Below, one piece after another: positions 33,197-42,252 of a DNA stretch of 64,000 bases. The notes under the pieces were generated by a model. The model saw only the letters and a list, made by a program, of their open reading frames with translations, was not told where the DNA came from and ran no database searches. The stretch spans positions 124,001 through 188,000 of the forward strand of contig DATGQD010000041.1 of the NCBI GenBank assembly GCA_035304385.1, read 5' to 3'. Made by a program: the position numbers and the translations under genes. This DNA is from ZC4RG29 sp035304385 (GTDB lineage: Bacteria; Bacteroidota; Bacteroidia; Cytophagales; Cyclobacteriaceae). Each line of letters starts with the position of its first letter. Position 1 is the stretch's first letter.

Positions 33197-35815
33197 ATGA
33201 GGAATTTTTTATACGTGCTCATCCTGGTGTCTACTTTTTGCCGGGCTCAACCGGGACACTATTTCCTGTCACATTTTGCCCCGTCCGATAAAAAGATAGA
33301 TCACACTGCCTTTGACATGGTTCAGGACAGCAATGGCTTCATGTACTTCGCTACCCGGGCAGGCATTCTTCAGTTTGACGGCACCCATTGGACACTGATC
33401 CCGGCCGGGGGCGCGGTGTATGCCCTCGAGGCGGACGGTAATGGAAAACTGTACTGGGGGGGATCAGGCGGTTTTGGTGATTTGCGGCCGGGTGTCAACG
33501 GAGCCCTGGAGGCACACGTCCATCCCGGAAGTGTGGAGGGCGATTTCTTCAACATAACGGCGGTCTCCGATGCCATTTATTTTCTCAGCGATGAAGCGCT
33601 AGCCGTGGTAGAGGGAGACCGTGCCCGCATACTTAAGGCACCGGAAGAAGCGGGCGCCTTTACTTCGCTGGCGGAAGTCTTCGGCACCATACTCATCAGC
33701 AGCGACCGCCTGGGCATCCTTAAACTTGAAGGACCCAATGGTTTGCTGCCCGCGCGGCTGGGACCGCCGAGAATTCCAGACATCCTGTTCTCATCGGGAA
33801 AGAAGGAAAACAGCCTTGTGGCGACATCCGACGATCGACTCTTTGTGTGCGACAGGAACCTTCGGTTAACGCCGACGCTCTCTAGCGAACAGGATCTTCT
33901 CTCAGCTGGAAGTATTGTCGAGGCGCATTGGATTAACGAGCGTCTCATCGCAATCGCAACCCTACGTAGCGGCGTTATCTTCGCGGATCCGGTTTCCGGC
34001 CAAATTACCGAAGTGTTGAATTACAATACCGGCCTGCCCGACAACGAAGTGTACGCGTTGTATGTCGATCGCGGGGGAAATGTTTGGGTGGCCCACGACT
34101 ATGGATTTACGCGTATAGCGCCGGGAATGCCTTTCCGCGACTACAGCAGCTACGAGGGCCTGAATGGAAACTTGTTGTGCGTTGAAACTTTTGACGGGAA
34201 TGTGTACGCGGGGACATCCGTCGGGCTATACAGACTTACAAGGGAGGCGGTATACGAGGAGATCACCTGGTACGAGCCGGCGGATAACCGGCCAGCCGCA
34301 AGCCCTGACGATGGGAAAAAGGAGCGGAAGGGATTGTTCGCCTTCCTGCGGCGGAAAGACAGCAAGACATCGCGCGCGTCCCGGCGGGAAGCGCAGCCGC
34401 GCTCAACCCGCGTGTTAAAATCGGAACGCTTTGTCTACAAGCCTGTCAAGGGGATCTCAGCCAAGGTATCAGGGCTCAATTCGGTAAAGGGCAGGCTCCT
34501 GGCATCCGGTCTTGGAGGTGTCTTTGAGGTGAACGGCAGCACGACACGGCAGGTGTTGAACATCCCGGTACGCTTTTCCTATGCTACGCAAGAGGGTAAC
34601 CTGGTGGTGTCGGCATATGATAACAGTATGATCCTGCTCTCGCGCACCGCCGCCGGCTGGAAACAAATGGATGCGCTCGACCAGGTCGATGATCTGATCT
34701 CCCAGGTATTTGAGCATGAAGGCGCATTGTGGTTGTGCGGAATCAACACCCTATATCGAACGACGATAGAAGACAATCGCTTTTCCGTTCTTCAGGCAAT
34801 GCCGGTGGACAATCCGGGGTTTTCCCGAACGATCGGCTTTGTGTGGCGGAACCGGCCGGTGTTTGTCAACCGCAGCGGCTTTTATTACTCGGAAGACCCT
34901 GCCAGACCTTTGATTCGAATCGACAGTCTGCCTGCCCCTTACGCATACTTTGCATCGAATGGCACGGTATGGTATTCCGATGCTCACGCGTGGAAAACTC
35001 TTGGGCTGCGCACCGACCCCGGCATTAACGTACTGCGACTTCTGGACGACATACGTGCCGTAAACGAGATTGAGGGCAACCGGGATCTCTGGGTGATTAA
35101 TGGCAACAACGGATTGTATCGCGTGTCGCCGCAAAGCAGGCGCAGCTTTGCTCCGGCTTTTCCACTCATACTGTCCGCGGTCATCCAGGGCGACCGCCGT
35201 TTCGATCCGCTGCGCCCCATAGCGGTGGAACAGGATGGCGGACCGGTAGTCTTCCAGGTCGTACGGCCCAACTACCTGGGTACGGCATCGTCTGAATACA
35301 GGTATTTCCTGTCCGACATTAGCGATGATTGGTCGGAGTGGTCCGTTCTTAACAACCAGGTCAACATTCCCTACCTGCCCCCCGGTTCATATACGCTCCA
35401 GGTACAGTCGCGCGATATTCTCGGCGGCGTTCACGAGATGACACCGGTACGGTTTACAGTACGACCGCTGTTCTGGAGAAGCACCTGGTTTTACGCTATG
35501 GAATTGACCGTTTTCGCGCTGCTCGGCTGGTTGTCGTTAAAGTTGAGCTTCCGATACCGCTTTGTGAGCCGGGTGCTGGCGCTGCTTACCATCATTCTCT
35601 TAATAGAATTCGTACAAACCCTGGCGGGTTACTCGTTTTCCACCTCAAGCCCGCTGGCCGATTTTCTGGTCCAGGTGGTGGTCGCGTTGCTCATTCTGCC
35701 CGTAGAGTCCTACCTGCGACGAGTTATGTTCCGGGATGGCAGGAGAAGCAAACTTCTGGCAGTAATCGATGATCTCGACCGGCGGGAAAAGGGGCAAAAA
35801 AGTGTATCGGGCTGA
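33197..35815 (+). CDS. Two-component-type beta-propeller and Y_Y_Y protein without kinase
   Basis: About 872 residues from the ATG giving MRNFLYVLILVSTFCRAQ (signal peptide). The N-terminal 600 residues have the repeated sensor-propeller pattern of hybrid two-component proteins (MVQDSNGFMYFATRAGILQFDG; NEVYALYVDRGGNVWVAHDYGF), interrupted near residue 380 by a basic, lysine- and arginine-rich insert. A triple-tyrosine Y_Y_Y domain follows (YFLSDISDDWSEWS; PPGSYTLQVQSRDI), then three transmembrane helices at the end, and a short basic tail. No histidine kinase, receiver or DNA-binding domain is present, so signalling must go through another protein. A lipoprotein and two sensor kinases lie downstream. 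Confidence 0.75.
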   Translation: MRNFLYVLILVSTFCRAQPGHYFLSHFAPSDKKIDHTAFDMVQDSNGFMYFATRAGILQFDGTHWTLIPAGGAVYALEADGNGKLYWGGSGGFGDLRPGVNGALEAHVHPGSVEGDFFNITAVSDAIYFLSDEALAVVEGDRARILKAPEEAGAFTSLAEVFGTILISSDRLGILKLEGPNGLLPARLGPPRIPDILFSSGKKENSLVATSDDRLFVCDRNLRLTPTLSSEQDLLSAGSIVEAHWINERLIAIATLRSGVIFADPVSGQITEVLNYNTGLPDNEVYALYVDRGGNVWVAHDYGFTRIAPGMPFRDYSSYEGLNGNLLCVETFDGNVYAGTSVGLYRLTREAVYEEITWYEPADNRPAASPDDGKKERKGLFAFLRRKDSKTSRASRREAQPRSTRVLKSERFVYKPVKGISAKVSGLNSVKGRLLASGLGGVFEVNGSTTRQVLNIPVRFSYATQEGNLVVSAYDNSMILLSRTAAGWKQMDALDQVDDLISQVFEHEGALWLCGINTLYRTTIEDNRFSVLQAMPVDNPGFSRTIGFVWRNRPVFVNRSGFYYSEDPARPLIRIDSLPAPYAYFASNGTVWYSDAHAWKTLGLRTDPGINVLRLLDDIRAVNEIEGNRDLWVINGNNGLYRVSPQSRRSFAPAFPLILSAVIQGDRRFDPLRPIAVEQDGGPVVFQVVRPNYLGTASSEYRYFLSDISDDWSEWSVLNNQVNIPYLPPGSYTLQVQSRDILGGVHEMTPVRFTVRPLFWRSTWFYAMELTVFALLGWLSLKLSFRYRFVSRVLALLTIILLIEFVQTLAGYSFSTSSPLADFLVQVVVALLILPVESYLRRVMFRDGRRSKLLAVIDDLDRREKGQKSVSG

Positions 35816-35864
35816 ATAAGGCGAATGTCGCTATCTTCACGCCACTGATCCCCAACAACGATAC

Positions 35865-36596
35865 ATGCCATTGGCACGGAAGTACGGTCTGGTTCTGATA
35901 TTATGCGCCTATGGATGCACCTTCTCCACGGAGCAGAGTGACAACGAGTACACGCCCGAACCCGGTTTTAACCTGGCCCACTCAGATCCGGCTGCCGTCG
36001 AGCTTGCGGACAGCATTATGTCTGCCCTGGGAGGACAGAAGAGCTGGAACCAGGCGCGATATCTGACCTGGGACTATGACACGCTCCGCTCTATAGCCTG
36101 GGACAAACGCGAGGGTCGTGTGCGCATCGAGTCACATGCCGACAGCACCGTGTACTTGCTTAATGTGACCACCGGAGAGGCGCGTGCCAGCAGGGCAGGT
36201 CGCGAGATGACCGCGATGCGTGAACTACGCTCCGATGCTACATCACTTTGGCATCACGACTCATTTTGGATCAGGATATTGTACCAACTCAAAGGAGACG
36301 GCGTTACTTTGCATTATCTTGGCGAAACGCGGACGGATACGGCGCGATATAACTTGCTGAAAGTTTTACTTGAACCCGAGACCGACGCGCCCGTGGCGGA
36401 ATTCCTGGCATATGTCGATTTGAAAGATAATCGTATCAGGTTGTGCACCGATTTACGAAATTCAGGGCAGGAGCCGATTTGGTACGGAACGGGGTACAGG
36501 CAACACGGAAATCTCAGGCTTCCATTACGGGCAGGCGCCGCGCATAATATTCGTGTGCACCGTAACTTGCCAAACGAACTGTTCAACACGTTCTGA
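35865..36596 (+). CDS. Exported protein resembling the DUF6503 family
   Basis: A 243-residue protein with an N-terminal export signal and a possible lipid anchor at Cys18 (LCAYGC; the lipobox is weak). The mature region ELADSIMSALGGQKSWNQARYLTWDY, with WDKREGRVRIES soon after, resembles what I remember of DUF6503-type secreted Bacteroidota proteins; I am not certain of the family. No catalytic motif is apparent. It begins about 50 bases after the propeller gene and ends 23 bases before the PAS kinase gene. Confidence 0.6.
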   Translation: MPLARKYGLVLILCAYGCTFSTEQSDNEYTPEPGFNLAHSDPAAVELADSIMSALGGQKSWNQARYLTWDYDTLRSIAWDKREGRVRIESHADSTVYLLNVTTGEARASRAGREMTAMRELRSDATSLWHHDSFWIRILYQLKGDGVTLHYLGETRTDTARYNLLKVLLEPETDAPVAEFLAYVDLKDNRIRLCTDLRNSGQEPIWYGTGYRQHGNLRLPLRAGAAHNIRVHRNLPNELFNTF

Positions 36597-36619
36597 GCAA
36601 TTCAGAACCTATTCTAAAG

Positions 36620-38428
36620 ATGACCGCAGAACATCCCCAAATTGAGGACCGATCTGAATACGAGGCCATCGTTGTTTTCAACCGGACGGGCAAGATTGTA
36701 TCGGCAAACAGGGTTGCACGTAAACTCTCGGGTTATGGCAACCGGCTTACGGGGCAATCGCTTGCTGCGCTCATCCACCCCGACGACCGCAAGCGCTTCA
36801 ATCAAACTATTAAACCGATTCGCGCCGGCGAAAAGCGTCAGGCGGAATTAACATTCGTATTGTACGACAGCAAGGGCAGGGGAATCCGAGTACGTGGTGT
36901 GGTAAGGCGACATGCACAAGACTTTCGACTGAACTTCATCGCGCAACCACCAGACAAATCCGCTGCCAGCGTATTGGGGAAACTTGGCGACGAGCATGGC
37001 CTCGCTACATTCAGCGTGATGGCAGACGGGCGCATCGATCAGGCAAACCGTGCTTTTCTTCGGCTTACTGGCTATACCTCGATAAAAAGTCTGCCAGACC
37101 TGAGCGGGCTTGTTGCTTCTACCAAATCCTACAGAGCACTGATGCGGAAGTTGAAACAGGATGGTGAGGTGACAAGTGAGCCGGTTTCGGTGATCACACG
37201 ACGCGGTGAAGAACGCAGCGTGCGCATATCACTTGTCGGAAATACGGCAGACAATCCCCCGCAACGCTATTACGGTACCCTCAGAAACGACCGTGATGGC
37301 GGCCGGCACGAATCCGTAGTGGTTAAAGTGCTTGACAGTGCCAAGGATCAGATTCTGGCACTGGATGCCGACAAGCGGTATGTCGTATTCAACCAGGCAC
37401 ATGCAAACCTGATGCGGGCGTTGTCCGGGAAAGACATACAGGTGGGCGACAAAATGCTGGACGTGATACCCCGCGAACTCGTTCCGTTAGCGCGAAAGGA
37501 ATTAAGGAAATCGTTCGCCGCCGACCGACACCAGTCTGAGATCACCTTGCCGAACAAGATGATACTCAAGACATCGTCCTATATCATCCGGGATGAAAAC
37601 GATCGAATTGCCGGTGTAGCAATTTTTTCGGAAGACATTTCCGAACGAAAGAAAACCGAACTTAAACTAAAGGCGCTGAACGAGGAACTCACTTTCCAAA
37701 ACTGGCAGCTGGCAGCGCGTGAAGAAGATCTTCGCATGGCCATGGATCAGTTGTCGGAGCGAAACTTCGAACTCGATCAACTGATGTACAAGACGTCGCA
37801 CGATCTCCGTTCGCCATTGAGCTCAATCCTTGGACTTGTTAACCTTGCCAACCTCGATCCTAACCCGGCGAATCTTGCACAGTACCTGAAGAAGATCGAG
37901 GGCCGAATCAAGAAACTCGACGAGTTTATCAGTTCCATGGTTAACTACGCCCGTGTCAACAGGGGCGAAATAACTGTGGGTGAGATTGACCTGGAGCGCA
38001 TGGTAAAAGCTGCTATTCACGAGTTGGAATACCTGGACAACTTCCAGGCGGTGAAGACCTCCATCGTGGTTAACAACGGAAACATACCTTTCCGCAACGA
38101 CCACTTCCTGATGAACATCATTATCGGGAACGTGATTTCGAATGCGTACAAATACTACAATCCCGAGGTTGACAGCTACCTGCGTATTACCATTGATATC
38201 AGGGAATCCCAGGCGACGCTTGAGTTCGCAGACAATGGCATCGGCATCCGCAAAGAGCATCAGGATAAGATCTTCGACATGTTCTATCGCGCAACGGACC
38301 GGTCGCAAGGTTCAGGCCTCGGGATGTACATTGTAAGGCAGGCCATTGAAAAGGTGGAAGGCGTCATCAGTGTAAAGAGCACGTATGGCTCCGGCACTTC
38401 CATACGGATAGCGGTTCCTAATCTGTAA
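36620..38428 (+). CDS. PAS-domain sensor histidine kinase
   Basis: A 602-residue cytoplasmic kinase with no membrane helix. Three PAS-like domains occur at about residues 10-115, 120-225 and 235-345 (IVVFNRTGKIVSANRVARKL; FSVMADGRIDQANRAFLRL; ILALDADKRYVVFNQAHANL), then a coiled-coil linker, the dimerisation and phosphoacceptor H-box YKTSHDLRSPLSSILGL (His394), an N box NVISNAYKYYN, and GIGIRKEHQDKIFDMFYR with GSGLGMYIV (G boxes). It probably phosphorylates a response regulator that is not in the window. The end overlaps the convergent kinase gene by 11 bases. Confidence 0.85.
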   Translation: MTAEHPQIEDRSEYEAIVVFNRTGKIVSANRVARKLSGYGNRLTGQSLAALIHPDDRKRFNQTIKPIRAGEKRQAELTFVLYDSKGRGIRVRGVVRRHAQDFRLNFIAQPPDKSAASVLGKLGDEHGLATFSVMADGRIDQANRAFLRLTGYTSIKSLPDLSGLVASTKSYRALMRKLKQDGEVTSEPVSVITRRGEERSVRISLVGNTADNPPQRYYGTLRNDRDGGRHESVVVKVLDSAKDQILALDADKRYVVFNQAHANLMRALSGKDIQVGDKMLDVIPRELVPLARKELRKSFAADRHQSEITLPNKMILKTSSYIIRDENDRIAGVAIFSEDISERKKTELKLKALNEELTFQNWQLAAREEDLRMAMDQLSERNFELDQLMYKTSHDLRSPLSSILGLVNLANLDPNPANLAQYLKKIEGRIKKLDEFISSMVNYARVNRGEITVGEIDLERMVKAAIHELEYLDNFQAVKTSIVVNNGNIPFRNDHFLMNIIIGNVISNAYKYYNPEVDSYLRITIDIRESQATLEFADNGIGIRKEHQDKIFDMFYRATDRSQGSGLGMYIVRQAIEKVEGVISVKSTYGSGTSIRIAVPNL

Positions 38429-40259
38429 CAGCATCGCGCTTCAGGCGCACAAAGAACGCAGCGCCTTTCCCCGGTTCGGACTCGCACCAAACCTCTCCTT
38501 TCATCAGATCGGTGTAGCGTTTAACGATAGATAGGCCGAGGCCTGTAGAGTGCTCGTTACCGGTAGGCTGGGCGCTGAGGCGTTGGAATTTCCTGAAGAG
38601 CTTTTGCTTGTCCGACTCCGTAAAGCCGGGTCCATGGTCGCGCACGCACAGTTGTACAAACCCGTTGTCGGCGCTGAGGCTCACGTTCACAGTTTTTCCT
38701 GAGGGCGAAAACTTGATGGCATTCGAGATCAGGTTTTCCACAATCTGTGTGAGGTACAAAGCATCCGTGTTGACGACAAGCGGCTCGTCGCTGATGCCAT
38801 AAGTAAGGCTGATGCTTTTTTTCGCGGCCTGCTTTTCGAAACCCGTGACAATTCGCTTTACCTGGTTTGCCATGTCGACGGGCTCGGGTTTCAGATTAAC
38901 ACGGCTGGACTCGATAGCGTCAATGTCAAGGATCTTGCTGATCATCTGATTGAGCCGCGAGGCCGCATCCTTTATCTTATCAAGAAGATCGATTTGCGTC
39001 AGGGTCAGATTCTCATCGTCCATCTGGATCAGGTGCGCGAGGCCGTCGATGTGCCCGATAGGTGTTCGCAGATCGTGCGCCAGCACTTTGATGAGGTGGT
39101 TCTTTTCCTCATTCAGGTCCATGAGTTTCTGGTTGCGTTTTTCGAGCTCGGTTTTTCTCGACTCGATATCCAGCCGCTGCGATTCGATCTGACGCTTTTG
39201 TTCTACAAGGATCATAGCCGTTTTGGTGCGGATGCGATACATCTGGTAGATCACGACAAGGAAGATCAGGAAGATTACGATCGCCAGGATGAGGAAGTTC
39301 CTGACGCTGGTTTCGCGACGGATCAGTTCCGACTTGCCCAGCAGATCGCGATTCTGTATTTCCTTTTCCTTGGTGAGAAGAAGTACCTCACGATTGCCGC
39401 TGTGGAGATAGACACTTTCAAGGAACCGATACACGTCGGTGTCGATGTAGCGACTGGCGATCGTTTCAATGTCTTCCTTGAAGGCATTGCTGAGAAAGTA
39501 TTCTTCGATGGGCGTCTGCCAGTCGCTGTTCTTCGGGTAAATAAAAGAATACCCTTCCCGTTTGATCGGAAAGACATTCTGCCGCTTGACCCGAACGGAC
39601 GCGTCGCGGGAAAATTCTGCGAGGTATATGGGAAGGTCAATGAATCCGAACGCGCCATTTTGCTTTGCTATGGCGCGCAGAATGTTGTCGCTGCTGGGAA
39701 TATGCTCGATCTTAAAATCGAGCTTACGCTGGTCGCGTACGAGGAGAAGATCATGCTCATAAGTTGTACCCTCAATGGTGACGGCCTTGAGGTTCCCAAA
39801 AGCTGCGTCGAATTCCGGTGCATTTTTTACTATGGGCACATCGTAACTCGAGATCAACACAGAAATGTCTGACATGTAAGGAGGCGTAAAAGCCACTTCG
39901 CGCTGTCGTTCCTGTGTAATGGAGAACACCGAGGCGCCGAATGTCCCGTTCACCGAACTGTCGCGTACGGTCTTGTAGGTGTCGATGAAGCTTTTGCACT
40001 TAACCCAGTGTAGGGTCAGCTCGATCTTGTACGCATTTCTGAGGTATTCCTGAAAACTCTGCATGATCTCCACTTCGATACCATGCATTTCGCCATCGCG
40101 ACTCTGGTAAATAAAAGGCCTGGAGGTGTACCAGAATATGGTGATATCGCCCCGGCCGGTCTGGTATACCTGCTCCCAGGCATCGGCGTGCGGAAGCGGC
40201 TGGGCGCGGACAGTTTGCGCCAGCAGGGCAAGAACCACATAAATCATCAGAGGTCTCAT
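38418..40259 (-). CDS. Sensor histidine kinase with periplasmic solute-binding domain
   Basis: About 613 residues from the ATG giving MRPLMIYVVLALLAQ (signal peptide). Residues about 30-280 form a solute-binding fold of the SBP_bac_3 type (ITIFWYTSRPFIYQSRDGEM; KLDFKIEHIPSSDNILRAIA), followed by a transmembrane helix (FLILAIVIFLIFLVVIYQMY), a coiled coil, the H-box LAHDLRTPIGHIDGLAHL, the N box ENLISNAIKFSP, and G boxes (VRDHGPGFTESD; STGLGLSIVKRY). It likely senses an amino acid or similar small molecule in the periplasm. It converges on the PAS kinase with an 11-base overlap; no response regulator is adjacent. Confidence 0.85.
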   Translation of the reverse strand: MRPLMIYVVLALLAQTVRAQPLPHADAWEQVYQTGRGDITIFWYTSRPFIYQSRDGEMHGIEVEIMQSFQEYLRNAYKIELTLHWVKCKSFIDTYKTVRDSSVNGTFGASVFSITQERQREVAFTPPYMSDISVLISSYDVPIVKNAPEFDAAFGNLKAVTIEGTTYEHDLLLVRDQRKLDFKIEHIPSSDNILRAIAKQNGAFGFIDLPIYLAEFSRDASVRVKRQNVFPIKREGYSFIYPKNSDWQTPIEEYFLSNAFKEDIETIASRYIDTDVYRFLESVYLHSGNREVLLLTKEKEIQNRDLLGKSELIRRETSVRNFLILAIVIFLIFLVVIYQMYRIRTKTAMILVEQKRQIESQRLDIESRKTELEKRNQKLMDLNEEKNHLIKVLAHDLRTPIGHIDGLAHLIQMDDENLTLTQIDLLDKIKDAASRLNQMISKILDIDAIESSRVNLKPEPVDMANQVKRIVTGFEKQAAKKSISLTYGISDEPLVVNTDALYLTQIVENLISNAIKFSPSGKTVNVSLSADNGFVQLCVRDHGPGFTESDKQKLFRKFQRLSAQPTGNEHSTGLGLSIVKRYTDLMKGEVWCESEPGKGAAFFVRLKRDAVTD

Positions 40260-40444
40260 CGTAAACCCACTGAAAACCAAATACTTAGAAGGGGCGGTCC
40301 GTCAGGGTTTGCTCTCAACCTTTTAATTCTGCCAACGCACAAAAAGAAACCGCAAAACTGACAGGATGATTGCGCCGGTGAATTTCGAGCCTTTCTCCTA
40401 AAAAAACCTTGATATTTGGACACGAATATGACACGGCGCAGATT

Positions 40445-40960
40445 ATGCAAAACACTGACCTAATTATCACTGACTTTTACTGGCGTTACGTTGAACCCAT
40501 TCGGGAAATGGACCTCTTTTCCGCGCTGGAGCTCTCAGAAAAGCGTTTTAACGAGTCGACACTGTTCACTGAAGAACAGCGCCTGCACCGTTACCAGGCT
40601 GAAAAATGGACGGTAAGCGAGGTCGTAGCGCACATGCTCGACACAGAGCGGATCATGGCGTATCGTGCGTTGCGGTTCGCGCGCAACGACCAAACGCCCC
40701 TGGCCGGATTCGAGGAAAAAGACTACGCCCCTGAGTCGAATGCAAACAACCGGGATTTGGCCGGTCTTCGCGAAGAATTCGGTAGCCTGAGACGATCCAC
40801 GGTCGACCTGTTCCGCAGCTTTACCGAAGCGATGTTGGAGCGCGCCGGCGCGGTAAACGGCAACCGTCTTTCAGTTCGCGCATTAGGTTATATCATTGCA
40901 GGTCATATGATCCACCATTGCGTCATCCTCGACGAACGTTATCGATCGGGATTGCAATGA
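40445..40960 (+). CDS. DinB-family protein
   Basis: A 171-residue protein from the ATG giving MQNTDLIITDFYWRYV. The four-helix DinB/YfiT pattern is visible: RYQAEKWTVSEVVAHMLDTERIMAYRAL in the middle (residues about 55-82) and ALGYIIAGHMIHHCVILDERY at the end, with metal-binding histidines in each. Such proteins are metal-dependent, some being thiol transferases. A 7-of-8 match to the -7 element (GATATTTG, 40411-40418) lies about 27 bases upstream. Its stop overlaps the start of the next gene (ATGA). Confidence 0.8.
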   Translation: MQNTDLIITDFYWRYVEPIREMDLFSALELSEKRFNESTLFTEEQRLHRYQAEKWTVSEVVAHMLDTERIMAYRALRFARNDQTPLAGFEEKDYAPESNANNRDLAGLREEFGSLRRSTVDLFRSFTEAMLERAGAVNGNRLSVRALGYIIAGHMIHHCVILDERYRSGLQ

Positions 40961-42246
40961 CACGCAACACTGCCCTCCTCCTGGCCGGTCTCTTTCTGTC
41001 TTCCTGTGGATCCGTACCGAGGCGGGCGATCGAAGGGCACCTGACCGGTATGGAACAGACGTTTCAGGACTTCACCGGCTTTATGCTGTATGACCCTGAC
41101 AAGCGCAAAGTACTGTTCGAGCATAACGCGTCCCGTTATTTTACCCCGGCTTCGAATACCAAGATCTTTACGCTGTTTGCGGCGCTGAGTGTATTGGGCG
41201 ATTCCGTCCCCGCGCTCCGCTATGCCACCGTGGGAGACTCGCTGATCATCACCGGAACGGGCGATCCGTCTTTTCTGTACAAGCCAGTGAGTGAAAGCAA
41301 GGTGTACACATTCCTCAGCAGGGCGCCCGAAGATCTTTACTATACGGAGCGCAACTGGACCACGCCACCTTTTGGGCCGGGCTGGTCATGGGAAGACTAT
41401 GACTTCTATTATTCCGCGATGCGTTCACCATTCCCGATCTATGGCAATACGTTCGAGACCATCTATCTCAACGGGAAACTGAAGACCAGACCGCGGCATT
41501 TCGAGAAGTTCATTGTGATGAGTGGTGACACTGCAGAGAGGTCGATGCTCATCCGGTCCCCCTATTCGAACGTGACGCGTTTCACACCGGGAAGGTATGA
41601 CAGGATACGCGATTGGACGAAGCCCTTTCTCACGGACTCATCCATGGTCGTACAGTTGTTGTCGGATACGCTGCACCGTAAGGTTACGCTGGTACACAAT
41701 CCACCCGTGAGCGCCTGGCAAACGCTGTACAGTGTTCCGGCCGACAGTCTGTACCGTGTGATGATGCAGGACAGCGATAACTTCATCGCGGAGCAACTTT
41801 TGCTGCTGTGTGCCGGTGCGTTACGCGATACGCTGGACCCCGAGATTGCCATAACCTATGTTAAGGATGAACTCCTGGCCGACCTTCCGGACGAGCCCCT
41901 ATGGAATGACGGCTCAGGTCTGTCGCGATACAATCTGGTTACGCCCCGATCTGTGGTGATGCTATGGGAGAAACTGTTGAACGCTGTAGAACGCGACCGA
42001 CTTTTCAGCATGCTCGCCACCGGAGGTGTTTCGGGTACGCTCAAAAATTATTATACCGCCGACGAACCTTACATCTACGGAAAAACCGGAACCCTTAGCC
42101 ATGTGCATTGTCTGAGTGGGTATATTGTAACACGAAAAGGAAAGACGCTTATATTTTCCCTGATGAACACAAACTATTCCGTTCCAACGCGACATGTGAG
42201 GGAATCGATGCAGCGTTTACTTGAAATGATCCGGGATCGTTATTGA
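40957..42246 (+). CDS. dacB: D-alanyl-D-alanine carboxypeptidase/endopeptidase, PBP4 (S13) type lipoprotein
   Basis: A 429-residue lipoprotein (lipobox FLSSC, Cys17), peptidase family S13. The SxxK motif is SNTK at residues 66-69; the SxN motif SDN is near 273; KTG is within YGKTGTLSHV near 375. It trims or cleaves peptidoglycan cross-links on the periplasmic side. Starts with the four-base ATGA overlap with the DinB gene. It is a compact version compared with the 477-residue E. coli enzyme, with the middle insert domain present. A GH3 gene follows 7 bases later. Confidence 0.85.
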   Translation: MTRNTALLLAGLFLSSCGSVPRRAIEGHLTGMEQTFQDFTGFMLYDPDKRKVLFEHNASRYFTPASNTKIFTLFAALSVLGDSVPALRYATVGDSLIITGTGDPSFLYKPVSESKVYTFLSRAPEDLYYTERNWTTPPFGPGWSWEDYDFYYSAMRSPFPIYGNTFETIYLNGKLKTRPRHFEKFIVMSGDTAERSMLIRSPYSNVTRFTPGRYDRIRDWTKPFLTDSSMVVQLLSDTLHRKVTLVHNPPVSAWQTLYSVPADSLYRVMMQDSDNFIAEQLLLLCAGALRDTLDPEIAITYVKDELLADLPDEPLWNDGSGLSRYNLVTPRSVVMLWEKLLNAVERDRLFSMLATGGVSGTLKNYYTADEPYIYGKTGTLSHVHCLSGYIVTRKGKTLIFSLMNTNYSVPTRHVRESMQRLLEMIRDRY

Positions 42247-42252
42247 AGAAAT

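Noticed and set aside
38994..39872. Long plus-strand frame of 292 codons antisense to the solute-binding kinase
   Set aside because: The minus strand carries a complete kinase with H-, N- and G-box motifs; the plus frame shows none.
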